From the NCBI RefSeq assembly GCF_905475465.1, contig NC_062257.1:3906001-3970000 (forward strand): DNA of 64,000 bases, written 5' to 3'. Each line of letters starts with the position of its first letter. The first letter of the stretch is position 1. Both the position numbers and the translations under genes were made by a program. Under the pieces are notes generated by a model. It saw only the letters and a program-made list of their open reading frames with translations, made no database searches and was not told the DNA's origin. The stretch comes from Pieris napi. Taxonomy: Eukaryota > Arthropoda > Insecta > Lepidoptera > Pieridae. Positions 11,185 to 22,197 of this stretch are shown in pieces.

Positions 11185-11435
11185 CTACAATAAATAAATT
11201 GCATAATGGACTTGTTCAAAACAATGTAATACAATTAGTTTGAAGGATGTAAAAGTTTTTGCAAATATCGTCTTAATTCAATTAATTATTAAAAGGTAAT
11301 ACAAAAACTGTGTGATGAAGCGAAAATTGATTTAAATTCTATTCAACGTGATGAATGATTTAATTATATGATAGCGCAGTGTTGGTGTAATGTTCACTGT
11401 GGACAAATGAGCTTTGTGTCTTTGTGTCCGTGTGT

Positions 11436-11750
11436 TTGGCAACCGGCATGTCTTAGACCCAAAAAGTTGACGTGTGTCGGGCACAGAACTCTGATCCACC
11501 TACCACCACGCTGGGCCTCAGATTTCTGTATCTGTTTCATGATCATATGTCAATCTAATAGGCAAGTAGGTGATCAGCCTTTTGTGCTTGACTCATCGTT
11601 GACTTTTTGGGTCTAAGGCAAGCCGGTTTCCTCACGATTCCTTCACAGTTCCAGCGAATTTTAAATGCGCACATAAAGAGAGTCGGGAATCGACCTACGA
11701 CCTCAGGGATGAGAGTCGCACGATGAAGCCACTTGGCCAACACTGCTCAA
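11436..11750 (-). mobile_element. SINE family B with an inverted partial copy
   Basis: The main minus-strand copy covers about 11512-11750, with head GTTGGCCAAGTGGCTTCATC and GTAGGTCGATTCCCG. Immediately before it, 11436-11510 carries part of the same body in the opposite sense (GGCATGTCTTAGACCCAAAA), so the two face each other. It fills much of the last channel intron. Confidence 0.78.
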
Positions 11751-12110
11751 TGCGTTATGATTAATATTTATTATTTTATTAATCTATATGACCCTTAACA
11801 TAACAAATATGTATTTATCGGATTTGGAAAAGTGTATATAGATAATATTTGTAATACATAGGTATTGACGATATCGGTAGATGCATTTTTTAGTCGAAGC
11901 AAATATACATATATACAAAAAACCAAGCTAAATGCAGCGAAGAAAAATGATGAGTTTGAGGACGTTTGTCTCAAAGTGAGGAACATCACTTTTATTCACG
12001 CCGGTACGATAGCCCCCAATAGTGATATCAATCCCAACTTCAAAGTTGAGTTGTTATACCACGTGTTAAAATACCCCAAAATCGAAGTTATTGAGGAGTT
12101 TTGACATTAC

Positions 12111-12347
12111 CTTAGATCAACTTCCCATTGTTGCTGGCTGAGTTTAGCTGACATCGCTGCATTTTCAGTTTCCACCGTATGCAGTCGCTCGCGCAGTCTC
12201 TTTATTTCTGACTCTAGCGCATCATGGGAGTCGCGAATCACTTTGGGGCCTGTGGTCGCCATGCTACTAGGACCTGCGGCGCTACTGCGGGCACTTGAAC
12301 CACATGATACCACTGGTGATGCTACACGTAGAGGACTAACTGACGTA
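12111..12347 (-). CDS. Cngl: CNG channel exon I: C-terminal coiled coil
   Basis: The acceptor is TATTTTTTAG|T and the donor CTAAG|GTAATG (phase 2). The frame has a Ser/Ala/Pro-rich part (SCGSSARSSAAGPSS), then SHDALESEIKRLRERLHTVE and TENAAMSAKLSQQQWEVDLR. The second part has heptad spacing of Leu and other hydrophobics and should form a coiled coil, the type of segment that sets subunit stoichiometry in CNG channels. The TAA just after the last Arg is in the intron; the true stop is in exon J. Confidence 0.87.
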
Positions 12348-12661
12348 CTAAAAAATACCCAGTAATAGTTTAAAACAAATAAAAGTGTAGAGGCTACAAA
12401 AACTTAGAATCGAAAACATTTTAATGTCATAAATCTAATATATAAAATTCTCGTGTCACGGTGTTTGTAGTTAAACTCCGTCGTCGGAGTTCGTTTAATC
12501 ATAGACGACACGTGGATGAAACAACCAGTAGTGAACAAATTTTGAGCATTAAAAGAAGTTCTGAAATCCGACTTATTCCAAAACAGATCCAACATAAGTT
12601 GCGAATTTACGCAAGATTAGTTTAAGAGTTATATTAATAATTATCTTTCATATATACATAC

Positions 12662-12794
12662 CTATAAATTTGGTCCCGGAAGGAAGGTGGATGCGACGAA
12701 TGGATTGGTAGACCCAAAGGCTGTTGGTAGGGCTTCGCGTCCTCTTTTCGAATGGCCTCCATAATACCAGGAGTCGAATGGCAACGACCCATGC
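12662..12794 (-). CDS. Cngl: CNG channel exon H: post-CNBD linker
   Basis: The acceptor is TAATAGTAG|GC and the donor TATAG|GTATGT (phase 2). The frame reads GMGRCHSTPGIMEAIRKEDA, KPYQQPLGLPIHSSHPPSFR, DQIY. It is a Pro/Ser-rich linker between the ligand-binding domain and the C-terminal coiled coil. It is supported by phase continuity on both sides (introns of 132 and 314 bp) and clean splice sites rather than by a recognised domain. Confidence 0.85.
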
Positions 12795-12926
12795 CTACTA
12801 TTAAATCAAACCACAATTAACATACAAAAAACACCAATCATCAAATATAAATGAATTGAAATTTTAAATATCACTTAGGAAATACCAATTAAAATGTTGT
12901 TTATTACGCACCGGTAGTACACGAAC

Positions 12927-13094
12927 CTTTGTCAACTGGCACCCTTCTGTACTTCTCAAGTCTCTTGACTGCGATTGCTTCGAGCCGGACGCGGGCAGCC
13001 GGATACTCTTTCAGCACATCCCACATATCGTTCTTGCTCAGCACAAACAGGTCCGAATATCCCACGGAGCGTACAGACGCTGTCCGACGGTTTC
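12927..13094 (-). CDS. Cngl: CNG channel exon G: phosphate-binding cassette end and C-helix
   Basis: The frame reads GNRRTASVRSVGYSDLFVLS, KNDMWDVLKEYPAARVRLEA, IAVKRLEKYRRVPVDKG. GNRRTA supplies the Arg-Thr pair that contacts the cyclic phosphate; YSDLF.LSK.D......YP and the following C-helix are family hallmarks. The acceptor (GTCGACAG|GA) lacks a pyrimidine tract and the donor is GTTCGT, both weak, but the phases match exons F and H. The same frame stays open upstream to a Met at 13152; those residues would interrupt the cassette, so I treat them as intronic. Confidence 0.92.
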
Positions 13095-13598
13095 CTGTCG
13101 ACGTGTCATCCACACACTCCGTGCCAAAAGTTGCTCGGTTTTGGCTTATCATTTATTCGGTCCAAAGTCCAAATACATCATAAGCAACCCACTCATCAGA
13201 CACAGGATTAGACAGGGCATTAAAGAATCTATTACTATCCTCAAAAGATGAAGGTGAACTCGAGACATTCGAAACAAACTATGAGAAGCCAATTCTATTA
13301 GACCAGAAAGTGCTTCAAGACAAAGCATTGGGAATCGATAAAATAATTACGTTTCAAGAATAAGCTTCTACAAGTTGAGATCTATTTATACAAAAATTTT
13401 TGAAACAAACAAACTAAATTGGCATATTTTACATTCGTAAATCGTGGACGTTCTTAATATCGGGGTCACATGCACCAAGAAGTCACGCCAAATATATAAA
13501 AATTTGGGGGGATGCAAAGCGATCGGGGACACTGCCTTCAATAAAATCAAAGGAGATAATAAATCTAAGCAAAAAGAATTAAATTGATACTACTCTAA

Positions 13599-14046
13599 GG
13601 CCAGCCGTACACGGACTGCTTCAAGCAGTTATGACCGACTGCTTGAAGCCGCGACCGCGCGGTGAACTATAGCCATTCATTCGCTGCCGTACAGACGACT
13701 GCTCGAGCAGTCGCGACCGCTTGAAGCTGTCAACTACATGATGAAATTCCATCGTGCAGTCGACCGCTCGCGAGCAGTCGCGAGGCATACACTGACTGCT
13801 CGAGCCGTCGGCGGCTCTAGAGCAGTCGACAGCTCTACGACCTCCCCCTCCCTTCTCTTCTGGCCTCGCGGCGTCTAGTGTCTCTCTGTCTGAATGCATG
13901 ACTAGACTGCGGTAGAAATTCAACTGCTCGAGCGGTTGGTAGAGACAGCTCGAGCAGTCAACAACCGACTGCTCAAGCAGTCAACGCTCGAGCGGTCCGT
14001 GTACGTCGGTCAGCCGTTAACTGCTCGAGCAGTCCGTGTACGCCCG
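13599..14046. mobile_element. MITE rich in CTGCTCGAGCAG palindromes, in channel intron 6
   Basis: Ends GGCCAGCCGTACACGGACTG and, inverted, CGGGCGTACACGGACTGCTC, flanked on both sides by CTCTAA (13593-13598 and 14047-14052), a probable 6-bp target duplication. About nine copies of CTGCTCGAGCAG or close variants (CGAGCGGT, CTCAAGCAG) fill it. It is much more GC-rich than its surroundings. Confidence 0.78.
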
Positions 14047-14402
14047 CTCTAAAGAATGCAATAACGAACGCATCACAAACTCATAAGAGATGAATCAACA
14101 CTAAGATGATATAAATGGAATAGAAAATAGAGAAAAAATTGTAATGCGACAACATGACTAAAAATAAAGCGTTTTCTAAAATTAAATTCATACAAAACGA
14201 CATTCATGCTGTTAAATTATCTACAACAATTATCAGCATCAATGATCGTTTGTAGATGTCCCAAAACCTGTTGATAGCGTTGTGGCCGCTCCCTCGGCCT
14301 GATTGCAGCGTCTCCATACGTTTGCGTTTGCAAGGACTTTCCGAAAGTAAAAGAAAAATGGCGTGGCGTCTCGGGCGTTTCGATATTTACCAAGTTGTTT
14401 AC

Positions 14403-14540
14403 CTGCGGTCCCCATATTCAGAATTGAAATTTCGCCAAAATAAGAACCCGCTTTTAGTGTTGCCAGCACAGTTTTTCCGTTGTCACCCATCACCTGCAGT
14501 TTCCCACGATTCACTATGTACATCTCCTTTCCGACTTCCC
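14403..14540 (-). CDS. Cngl: CNG channel exon F: middle of cyclic-nucleotide-binding domain
   Basis: The acceptor is CAATTGTAG|GG and the donor CCGCAG|GTAAAC (phase 1). The frame reads GEVGKEMYIVNRGKLQVMGD, NGKTVLATLKAGSYFGEISI, LNMGTAG. GKEMYI, the G-KL-V strand and SYFGEISIL are the conserved beta-barrel and the start of the phosphate-binding cassette; FGE is the ribose-contacting motif. The open frame continues downstream in the intron and should not be read as coding. Confidence 0.95.
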
Positions 14541-14696
14541 CTACAATTGAACAATTGGTTTTTAAAACTTAATTGTTACAATAATTAGCAATTTAAAATA
14601 TTTTTACTATGACTTAGTAATTAACGATTTTGAATTATAATAGTGAAAACACGTCATACGAAACGGTACCCTGCAATTAAAACACGTTTAATTAAA

Positions 14697-15095
14697 TGTG
14701 CGCGCTATAAAAAAACGTGTGTGTACTTTGGTACACGCGTTAGAAGTTATACTTCTTTAGAGTAATATTTTTTTTTCGAGCACTTTAGAGGGACGTTTCC
14801 CTGTTCGAATTGCATTTTTCTTGTCCAATTTAATGGTCACTTCCAAACGAAACGATATAATATGTACTAAACATGGTATTTTACAATAAACACTATGTTT
14901 TTTATGACATTAGAACGGGTTTTCTCGTATAGAAATCGTTATTTTGGTTTAAATAAACACGACTTTGAAAACTCTACGCCATGACACACAGTGCTTGCCG
15001 GTAAAACAGAGCAAGCGCCAACTAGCGGCACAGACTGTTTTACCGACGTTTGAACAGATACTTAGACGCGCCAAAAGAAGTATAACTTCAAAAAC
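14697..15095. mobile_element. Diverged MITE related to family F, in channel intron 5
   Basis: The left end has GTGTACTTTGGTACACGCG and TTAGAAGTTATACTTCTTTA; the right end has GCGCCAAAAGAAGTATAACT. The middle is unlike the other copies. It makes up about 400 of the 650 bp of this intron. Confidence 0.65.
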
Positions 15096-15190
15096 TTATT
15101 AAAATTAAACAGCCAATAGATAAGCCATGCACATGGAGATTAGCGCGGTAAACGAAACAAAATTCTTTTATATTATATTGTGTATTCCAC

Positions 15191-15291
15191 CTTTTCTGCA
15201 GATATAATCCCCTGGTGAGAACAGGACTGGACGAAGTCTTAACACGAGCTCGCATAAAAAACCGGCTTCAGTGTTCTGAAAAATCTCCACC
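15191..15291 (-). CDS. Cngl: CNG channel exon E: start of cyclic-nucleotide-binding domain
   Basis: A 101-bp exon with acceptor CCTTGCAG|G and donor AAAAG|GTGGAA. The frame gives R-VEIFQNTEAGFLCELVLRL and RPVLFSPGDYICRKG: the end of the C-linker and the first beta strands of the nucleotide-binding domain (F-x-PGD-YIC-KG). Phase 2 in and phase 1 out agree with exons D and F. The donor is weak after GT. It is too short to be seen as an ORF and was found by looking for the missing domain piece. Confidence 0.93.
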
Positions 15292-15769
15292 CTGCAAGGA
15301 AATTGTTTTTCAAAAATCTTGAAAACTACTAAAATTGCTTGTGGGCTTTGATTACATTAAATAAGCGCGTAATATAAAAAAATACTAAAAACTTCAGTTA
15401 ACTGTCACCCGAACGAACTAGCTCGCCAACTCACCATAGTATGTGAGACGACCAAAACGTCTCCATATTCTAGAGCTAGAAGACAGGCAGTAGCTCAAGG
15501 CAGAAGATGAGTAAGTAGATGCTTTCAAAGCTCTCCACATGACAGCACCACAGAACAGATCCGCTCATAGCCTTAGGGCTGATTGCAAATACCCGCAGAA
15601 AAAATACTTATGCGAATTTAAATGGCCTTATTCACAGAACTTAATGTTTAACTTTACATATATATATATTATTTAAATAAGAGTTATATTTGAATTATAG
15701 CCCATACGTAGTAGTTTAAGATTATGTCACTTAGGAGGGCAAAACAGCACATCAAAGTACCGTACCGAA

Positions 15770-15815
15770 CCGTATAAGCGTTCCAGAAAGAGATTCTTGA
15801 ACGCTTATACGGCTA
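15770..15815. repeat. 14-bp inverted repeat in channel intron 4
   Basis: CCGTATAAGCGTTC and GAACGCTTATACGG around a 15-nt spacer. It stands alone in a stretch with no other recognised repeat. Confidence 0.7.
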
Positions 15816-15879
15816 AGTAAGTTTTCAGGCTCTTTATCCATTTTGAGGTCTACGGATAAAAATAAAATAAATAAATCAA

Positions 15880-16160
15880 TGGCGCTACAACCTTTTTAGG
15901 TCTGGGTCTCCGATTTCTTAATCTGTTTAATGATCATTTGTTAATCTAATAGGCAAGTATGTTATCAGCCTCCTGTGCCCGACGCACGCCGTCGACATTT
16001 TGGGTCTAAGGCAAGCCGGCTTCCTCACGATGTTCTCCTTCATCGTTCGAGCGAATGTTAAATGAGCACATAGAAAGAAAGTCCATTGGTGCACAGCCGG
16101 GGACCGAACCTACGACCTCAGGGATGAGAGTCTCACGCTGAAGCCACTAGCCACTGCTCA
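15880..16160 (-). mobile_element. SINE family B
   Basis: Full copy on the minus strand from the tRNA-like head (GTGGCTTCAGCGTGAGACTC, GTAGGTTCGGTCCCCGGCTG) to the tail AGGTTGTAGCGCCATTG, with an AATAAA-type repeat after it. Confidence 0.85.
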
Positions 16161-16163
16161 AAA

Positions 16164-16744
16164 TAAACTCACTAAAATGAAATAAAAAAATCGAACAAAT
16201 TCACTTCACATCCCCTTAATAACATTGGTGTTACTGTCTTCTTGTGTCTTAAGATCGTATCGACGCTAGAATAATTTAAATTTTAAATTAAAGGTTTTAT
16301 AAAGGATAGAATTTTAATATTATACCAATCTAGACTAGACTATTATTTTATCTATAATTTTATTAACTTAAATATTAGCTTTTAGAAAAATTAGACTAAA
16401 TGTAACAATAACAAAGAATTAGAACCATATACGGCCTACCCTAGTAAAATATAATACATATCAATAGTGCTGTAATTGATACATAGATAAAGCGGACGTA
16501 TTAGTTTGTGTGCGTGTTTCTGTATGTGAGAGAAAGTACGTGTTACTTAATTATTTTGTATGGCATTTTTTGTAGGAGGCCTGTGTCTTAAAAATGACAA
16601 ATTGAGAAAACAAATCATTATTTTACTAATTGGTGCGTTATTATTATTATTATTATCATTATTATTTATTTGTTCAGATAAAATAATCCATCATTATGTT
16701 AGTAAAAACTTACGGACTAGTGTTAGTAAATTATTGTTATGAGG
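16164..16744. other. No gene recognised (channel intron 4)
   Basis: AT-rich. A 60-codon open frame at 16560 has a hydrophobic Leu-rich stretch produced by a TTA repeat (16640-16670), so it is low complexity, not a gene. Confidence 0.5.
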
Positions 16745-17343
16745 AAAGTTATTTTTATTGTGTTAACCGAGAAAAGAGTGTCTTTTTCTTGAGACAGACA
16801 ATTTAACTTGAGATACTGATCTGCGCAGTATAGTCTATGAAGAATTTTCTGATTACTACTCCGTCAATGTCTCCGCTATAGTGAGGCAAATAGAGAGAAT
16901 AGTGGGCATAGACAAAGAACACAGACTACACGAGTAACTGCGCTACTTAATATGTTGATAAAATTTAAGTCCAGCGATTGCAAGTTCTATAGATAAATAA
17001 TAGTTGCTCGATAGAAATGGCACAGAGCGCCCCAAGCTTTTTCACAATAATACCAGTATTTTTTGTTCATTATCATTTTCAGCCTAAATTAGGAATTATT
17101 TTTCACTTTTTAGTTTGATGTGCTTTAAAAGCGTGTTTTTTAGTTTTTTTTTAAACTATTATTTATTATTTAGTTAAATTTTTTTCATTTATTTTTTCGG
17201 ATTATTGCAGTCATCTATCTTTGACAGGTGCGCAAAGTTTGAATTAAATCTGTCCGTTAAAAGTGGGTCAAAATCGAGTCTCCTTCGGACTCCGTCGGTT
17301 ACATACATACATACAGGTGAAGCTAATATAAAGCGTGTAAAAA
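16745..17343 (+). repeat. Repeat H copy 1
   Basis: GTTAACCGAGAAAAGAGTGT at the start, CACAATAATACCAGTATTTT, CTTTTTAGTTTGATGTGCTT, CTGTCCGTTAAAAGTGGGTC and a CATACATACATAC microsatellite before GTGAAGCTAATATAAAGCGT. Related to 37180-37925 and 50965-51345. Confidence 0.65.
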
Positions 17344-17879
17344 CACGAATAATTTTACCCTAGCATATTTCACGTCCTCATCATGAATTTTAGAATACCT
17401 AACTGAATTTAGTTGAAAACAAAAGCTTGCAGTGGCCATTTGATGACAAAATTTTTACGGATCGTAAAATGAATGCTTTTGAATAATTCATGGACATAAA
17501 AAGAGAATGTTTCTGTTTTTAATTATACGACACGGGATATTAAGCTCAAACTGCTTTCCTGACGCTGTTTTACTAAATATTTTAGTCAGATTTTATAAAA
17601 TTATATTTTTATAAGCCGCGTTGATTCAGTGTTAACACAATGCCTTTTAGTAGACTGTAACAGTTATTTTTCAGGCCTATGTCAACAGACAACCTGACCA
17701 AAGTGGTTGCTAATAAATTATTATTTTCGCTATGTAAATTAGATTTAAGATACTATTGTTAAATAAGAGTAGCATGTAAATTTAAAGGTCAGTGAATAAA
17801 GGGTTATTATTATTATTAACAGTTATTTATATAATAACACATTCTAATTCTTGGGATTGTTTGGCTCCAGTTCAAACAA

Positions 17880-18165
17880 TCTATTTAGACATAGACATAT
17901 GATTTATTACAAACAAAAACACACACACATAAACGCACAAAATAACAATAATCAAAGAAAAAAAAATTTAATAAAAAATATAATGACTGAAAATATTTTT
18001 TTTTCCCGTTCAGTTCGTTTCAATTATGTAACACGTGTGTGCTGTGGCTGTAATTGGCCATGACTCAGCATTATGCTGAGGAGCAGACTGTTCCACAACG
18101 CTAGTCATTCTGCCAGAGACCACAGCAGCTAGTTTACGCCTCAGTCGCAAACAAAAAAGAATGTA
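17880..18165 (+). repeat. Repeat I
   Basis: GATTTATTACAAACAAAAAC near the start and CAGCATTATGCTGAGGAGCA, CTGCCAGAGACCACAGCAGC and TACGCCTCAGTCGCAAAC at the end. The related copy at 25525-25990 has the end block twice. Confidence 0.6.
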
Positions 18166-18422
18166 TTAATACCTACTTAGTAGAAAATAATTATATTAGT
18201 AAAAGTTAGCCGTTAGTAATTCAGTCTTATGTTATGTGGTGTGAAGTAAATAAAATAAAATTAAAACTTAAAAATAAGAATATTTGTTAAGAATTAGAAA
18301 AAAAAATTTTTTTGTGCGATTAAAAACTAGATATCGTGGGATTTTTGTTAAGTCAGTAGATAAATCTTATAGCTGCGACTAAAATTTGACTTTAATTGCA
18401 GACTCTTTTGAAGTCTTAGTTA

Positions 18423-18600
18423 CAGCCCTGCGATTCTGTAACTCACTTTTCGAACTCACACAGCGAATTTCGCATCGGCCGTCGCGCTGAAATCAGTCGT
18501 GAAACAGCCATTTTATGATTTGGCATTCTGAAAAGGTGGGAGCTTGTAGTTTATTGTTTATTGTGAGTTCGAAAAGTGAGTTACAGAATCGCAGGGCTGC
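18423..18600. mobile_element. Palindromic MITE family J
   Basis: Arms CAGCCCTGCGATTCTGTAAC-TCACTTTTCGAACTCACA and the inverse TGTGAGTTCGAAAAGTGAGT-TACAGAATCGCAGGGCTG surround a middle with CATTTTATGATTTGGCATTC. No coding capacity is seen. Confidence 0.82.
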
Positions 18601-19326
18601 ATTGTTTATGAGCTGGCCAGCATGATTTTCTGCGATTCTTAAAATGTCGACTGGCCGACTGACAACCCATCGCTTTTGACGTGGTTACAATCTCTCAATT
18701 AACAAACCCCACCAATTAACGTAATAGATGTAGAAAAATACAACTCCCCAACACAGTTCGAGATAAAACTATATTGTCTGTAGTATTAGAAAGATTATTG
18801 TAGCACTCCATTCTAACAAACAGTAAAATTAGGTATCACAATGGAATGCCTTCACACACGGTATATCACAGATTAACGTGATTAAATAAATGGCGCCAAA
18901 GTTGCACAGATCAATAAAATTTAGAATGTCATTGACAATAGAAATGGCACGAAAACTCCTTGGTGATAAACATTTCGTGAGCTAGGCTGTGATATTACGA
19001 CAATGTTTCCTTTGAGTAATGTTATATCACAGGACTTTTTATTCCTTTTTTAAGTATGTCATTATAGAATCGTTTTGAGGTTCGTAATTCATAAATTGTA
19101 CAAGAATAGATAAAATATATATTGTTAACCTGTGGAGCGTGTGATCAGGCTATGTACCTATATGGAATTGTAATAACTCAGGAATTTGTGTAATTTTGAC
19201 TAAATATTTAATTGGGCTCTTATTACTTGAGTACTTTTAATTAATTTCAATTTTTCTTATAATTAGCGTAACATTTCTCCTTTATAAAGTATTATTTCAT
19301 TGTTTTTATTAAGGATACATACTACA
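18601..19326. other. No gene recognised (channel intron 4)
   Basis: AT-rich unique-looking DNA without ORFs or clear repeats. Confidence 0.45.
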
Positions 19327-19599
19327 GTGTTGGCCTAGTGGCGTGACGATACCTTCAAATGTCGGCAGCACTAATGGGAGGGAATATATTATGTGGAAAC
19401 CAGCATGCCTTAGATCTAAATACATATAACGGTGTTCAGACGACACATACGGGTGATTTTGACTATTAAGAAAGAAAACAACCAAACAGATAAAAAATCT
19501 CGGTCAAAGATTGTAGCGTCACTATTTTTACACATACTTTTGACATCCGTTCTGTAATCTATTTAGTTTTATTGCAGATAATAAATCAAATAAATAAAT

Positions 19600-19890
19600 C
19601 AGTGGCGCTACAACCTCTTTAGGTCTTGGCCTCAGATTTCTGTATCTGTTTCACGATCATTTTTAAATCTAATAGGCAAGTTGGTGATCAGCCTCCAATG
19701 CCTGACACATGCCGTCGACTTTTTGAGTCTAAGACATGTCGGTTTCCTTACGATGTTTTCCTTCACCGTTCAAGCAAATGTTAAATGCGCACATAGAAAG
19801 AAAGTCCATTGGTGCACAGTCGGAGCTCAAACCTACGGACCTCAGGTATGAGAGCCGAACGCTGAAGCCACTAGGCCAACACTGCTCCAA
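19600..19890 (-). mobile_element. SINE family B
   Basis: Full copy. The head is GGAGCAGTGTTGGCCTAGTG with B-box region CGTAGGTTTGAGCTCC (degraded); the tail is GAGGTTGTAGCGCCACTGAT. It ends about 25 bp outside channel exon D, so it sits against the splice donor. Confidence 0.87.
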
Positions 19891-19915
19891 TATTTTAATA
19901 AAATATATACCTTAC

Positions 19916-20108
19916 CTTTTAAGAGTATCAAGGTGAACATTTATAGCTATCTCTGCTTTTAATTTGTCGGGAAGACATGATACAGCCTTCTCTTCGTCTG
20001 AGCACTTCTGTGTCAGCCACAGATAGTCGAACCACTTAATGACCTTCACTTGCAAGTGGTTTGGGACCCGTCGCATGCGCATGTAGGTTTTGACGCCATC
20101 TAGTTTTG
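19916..20108 (-). CDS. Cngl: CNG channel exon D: C-linker
   Basis: The acceptor is GTTACAG|CA and the donor AAAAG|GTAAG (phase 2). The frame reads AKLDGVKTYMRMRRVPNHLQ, then VKVIKWFDYLWLTQKCSDEE, CLPDKLKAEIAINVHLDTLKR. This is the A'-F' helical C-linker that passes ligand binding to the gate. The motifs YM..R.VP..LQ..V..WFDYLW and LP.KL.AEIAI.VH...LK match the family closely. A SINE ends about 25 bp past the donor, inside the intron. Confidence 0.96.
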
Positions 20109-20379
20109 CTGTAACAAACGAAAATTTATTATGTTTTTTTTATTTATCTTTAATATTTAATTAAAGTTGTAAAATAAATCTTTATTTACAGTCATTGCTA
20201 GAAAGCAGGTAAAACATAAAATTATATAATTGATTATACATTTTATAATACTTTGACAATATTCTTTACCTACATAGTAATAATATTTACAAATTAATAA
20301 ATAGAAACTTAAAACAAATTTAAAATGTTTGGTCCCTGTGGTAGTGTACCTTTAACGCTGGCAGTATTGCCAATCATTT

Positions 20380-20545
20380 ATTCATGTAGGTAACACAATG
20401 TACACTTATAAACGTCAAAAAAAAATACATTAAATGCTTCTAATTTTACATTTACTGCCAGGTCTCAAAACAAGGGAACGTAGAACGGAAGAGAAGAACT
20501 GGCATTAAACTCTCCGCCACTCTTTTTAATCGCCAAGTTTTTGTT
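20380..20545 (-). repeat. Repeat D copy
   Basis: Starts TTCATGTAGGTAACACAATG and ends CTCTCCGCCACTCTTTTTAA on the plus strand; inverse of the copy at 2985. Confidence 0.75.
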
Positions 20546-20749
20546 TTACACAACTAACAACTATTCGTTGAGCAAGGAAAGGACCAGCTCTGGGGTCACC
20601 GGTACTTTTTACCAGGCGCAACGTAAGTTTTTAATTAGCTCCTGTGCACTTGAACCCCACGGCTCAAGAGTCTTCTCCAAAGTTTTTATTTACAAATACA
20701 GTTTGGTTCTGGTGGTGGTCAGCAATACCAATATAATAATAGTGACGTG

Positions 20750-20895
20750 TGGAGTAGTGTTGGCTGAGTGGCGTCTGCTGGCGACTCTCCTGAGGTCGTA
20801 AGTTCGATCCCCAGACTTAATGTCTCTAACACTCATTTGTACGATATAGAAAGACATCGTAAGGAAACCGGTATATCTCAAATCCAAAATTCGAC
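20750..20895 (+). repeat. Diverged SINE family B head and body
   Basis: AGTGTTGGCTGAGTGGCGTC is followed by TGAGGTCGTAAGTTCGATCC and a short body containing GACATCGTAAGGAAACCGGT. A second fragment of the same kind lies at about 19327-19430 (GTGTTGGCCTAGTGGCGTGA). Confidence 0.6.
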
Positions 20896-20929
20896 GACAC
20901 GCGTAAGACAGAAGACAGAAGTACAGGTT

Positions 20930-21182
20930 TAGGGGCCTCATAGCCTAGCGGTCTTATTAAGTGGCAGCTAGGTGAGGGGTACCGGGTTCGATTCCCGGTT
21001 CGAGGGCAAGTTTTAATTTAATTTAAATTTGTTCTCGGCCTTTGGGAGGTTTGTGCGGTACCGGGCGAGTGCCTAAACCGTACATGGAGGACACGGTCGA
21101 ATTTCTAAGGCAAAAAGCACGAATTATAAAAATCCTATACTTGACGCTGGCTAATGCACAAACCGTGCCAGAGGCATAATAA
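20930..21182 (+). mobile_element. SINE family C
   Basis: Best copy: GGGGCCTCATAGCCTAGCGG, then TACCGGGTTCGATTCCCGGT (B box), a TTTAATTTAATTT tract, GGTACCGGGCGAGTGCC and a tail ending CAAACCGTGCCAGAGGCATA. Confidence 0.82.
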
Positions 21183-21494
21183 AAAAGAAAGTACTGGTCT
21201 ATGATGAATAAAAGTGATCAAAGAACTGGACGATGCTATCTCAGGCCAAGCCTTAAGGTTGTAGCGCCACTGTAGTATTATTAATTTACAGGTATTTGAA
21301 ATTCAATTTTACTACCTTTTTTAAAACCGAGCCTTCGACTCCTCAAACGGCATTTAAACTGACTTACAACGTTATAAAAAAATTACGGCTGGCGCTGTTA
21401 AAACATTTATGTTTTAAGGAAATTAAAGAGAAAATTTATTTCAACTTTAAAGTTACTTATAGTCGATAAACCTGGTCTGAGACAACGCTTCTAA

Positions 21495-21660
21495 AAAACT
21501 ATGAGTCAAGTCAAGTCAAATCATTTATTTCAATTAGACCACCAAAAATGGCACTTCTGAACGTCAAAGAAAATATAAAGAAGATTCTAGTTGCCCCATC
21601 CAAAAGGTAGTTTCGGTAAGTATGGGCAAGAAACTCCACACTTACTCTTTTAAAATAGGT
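21495..21660 (-). repeat. Repeat K, LINE-tail-like
   Basis: GTCAAGTCAAATCATTTATT followed by TCTAGTTGCCCCATCCAAAA. A second copy at 37630-37755 shares AGTCAAGTCAAATCATTTAT and AGTTGCCCCTTCCAGAAGG. Confidence 0.6.
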
Positions 21661-22197
21661 TTACAATATTTTGTATACATAAGTTAAATTATATGTGAAG
21701 ACAATGTACTCCTAGAATAAAACTACTATACTAAAAAAAGTTAGTAGTATTCCTCACATATTTACAAGTATCGAAACCGTAGATTATACATTAATGAGTA
21801 ATAAAACAGGTTGTGAGATAAAAATGAAATAATAACATTTTGAAGTATTATAAAATAAAAATAACAAAAATAAAGCAAAAAATCAGCAACCAATTTGATT
21901 TTCTCCAGATCATTTAGAAGATTCAAAATAATTTTGGTTCATTCCATGGTGTCTACTTAAGACCTTGGCTAAAGGTGCTACAACCTCCTAGGCCCACACC
22001 TAGAAGGTTTTAGCCATTGGTATATATGACACTGGAAGGTAACAAAATCCACAAGTTTATTTATTTAGTTAGTTTCGTACTATTCTAAACAATAGATAAA
22101 TTGTATTATTTTACGCCCACATTTTCGCAAACTTATCAATTTGCGATGCCTGTAAATTTTAAACTAACGGATACCCATTCGTAAGATTCTAAACAGT

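Noticed and set aside
11865..12104. 79-codon plus-strand open frame
   Set aside because: It lies in the last channel intron, with no recognisable domain and no splice or promoter evidence.
13621..13923. 100-codon open frame on the minus strand
   Set aside because: It lies entirely in the CTGCTCGAGCAG-rich element; the residue pattern (repeated S-R-A-V-D) comes from the palindromes.
14239..14402. Extension of the exon F open frame past 14403
   Set aside because: The family sequence continues in exon G after a GT donor; the extension has no CNG similarity.
16560..16742. 60-codon frame with a membrane-like helix
   Set aside because: The Leu run comes from a TTA microsatellite; nothing supports translation.
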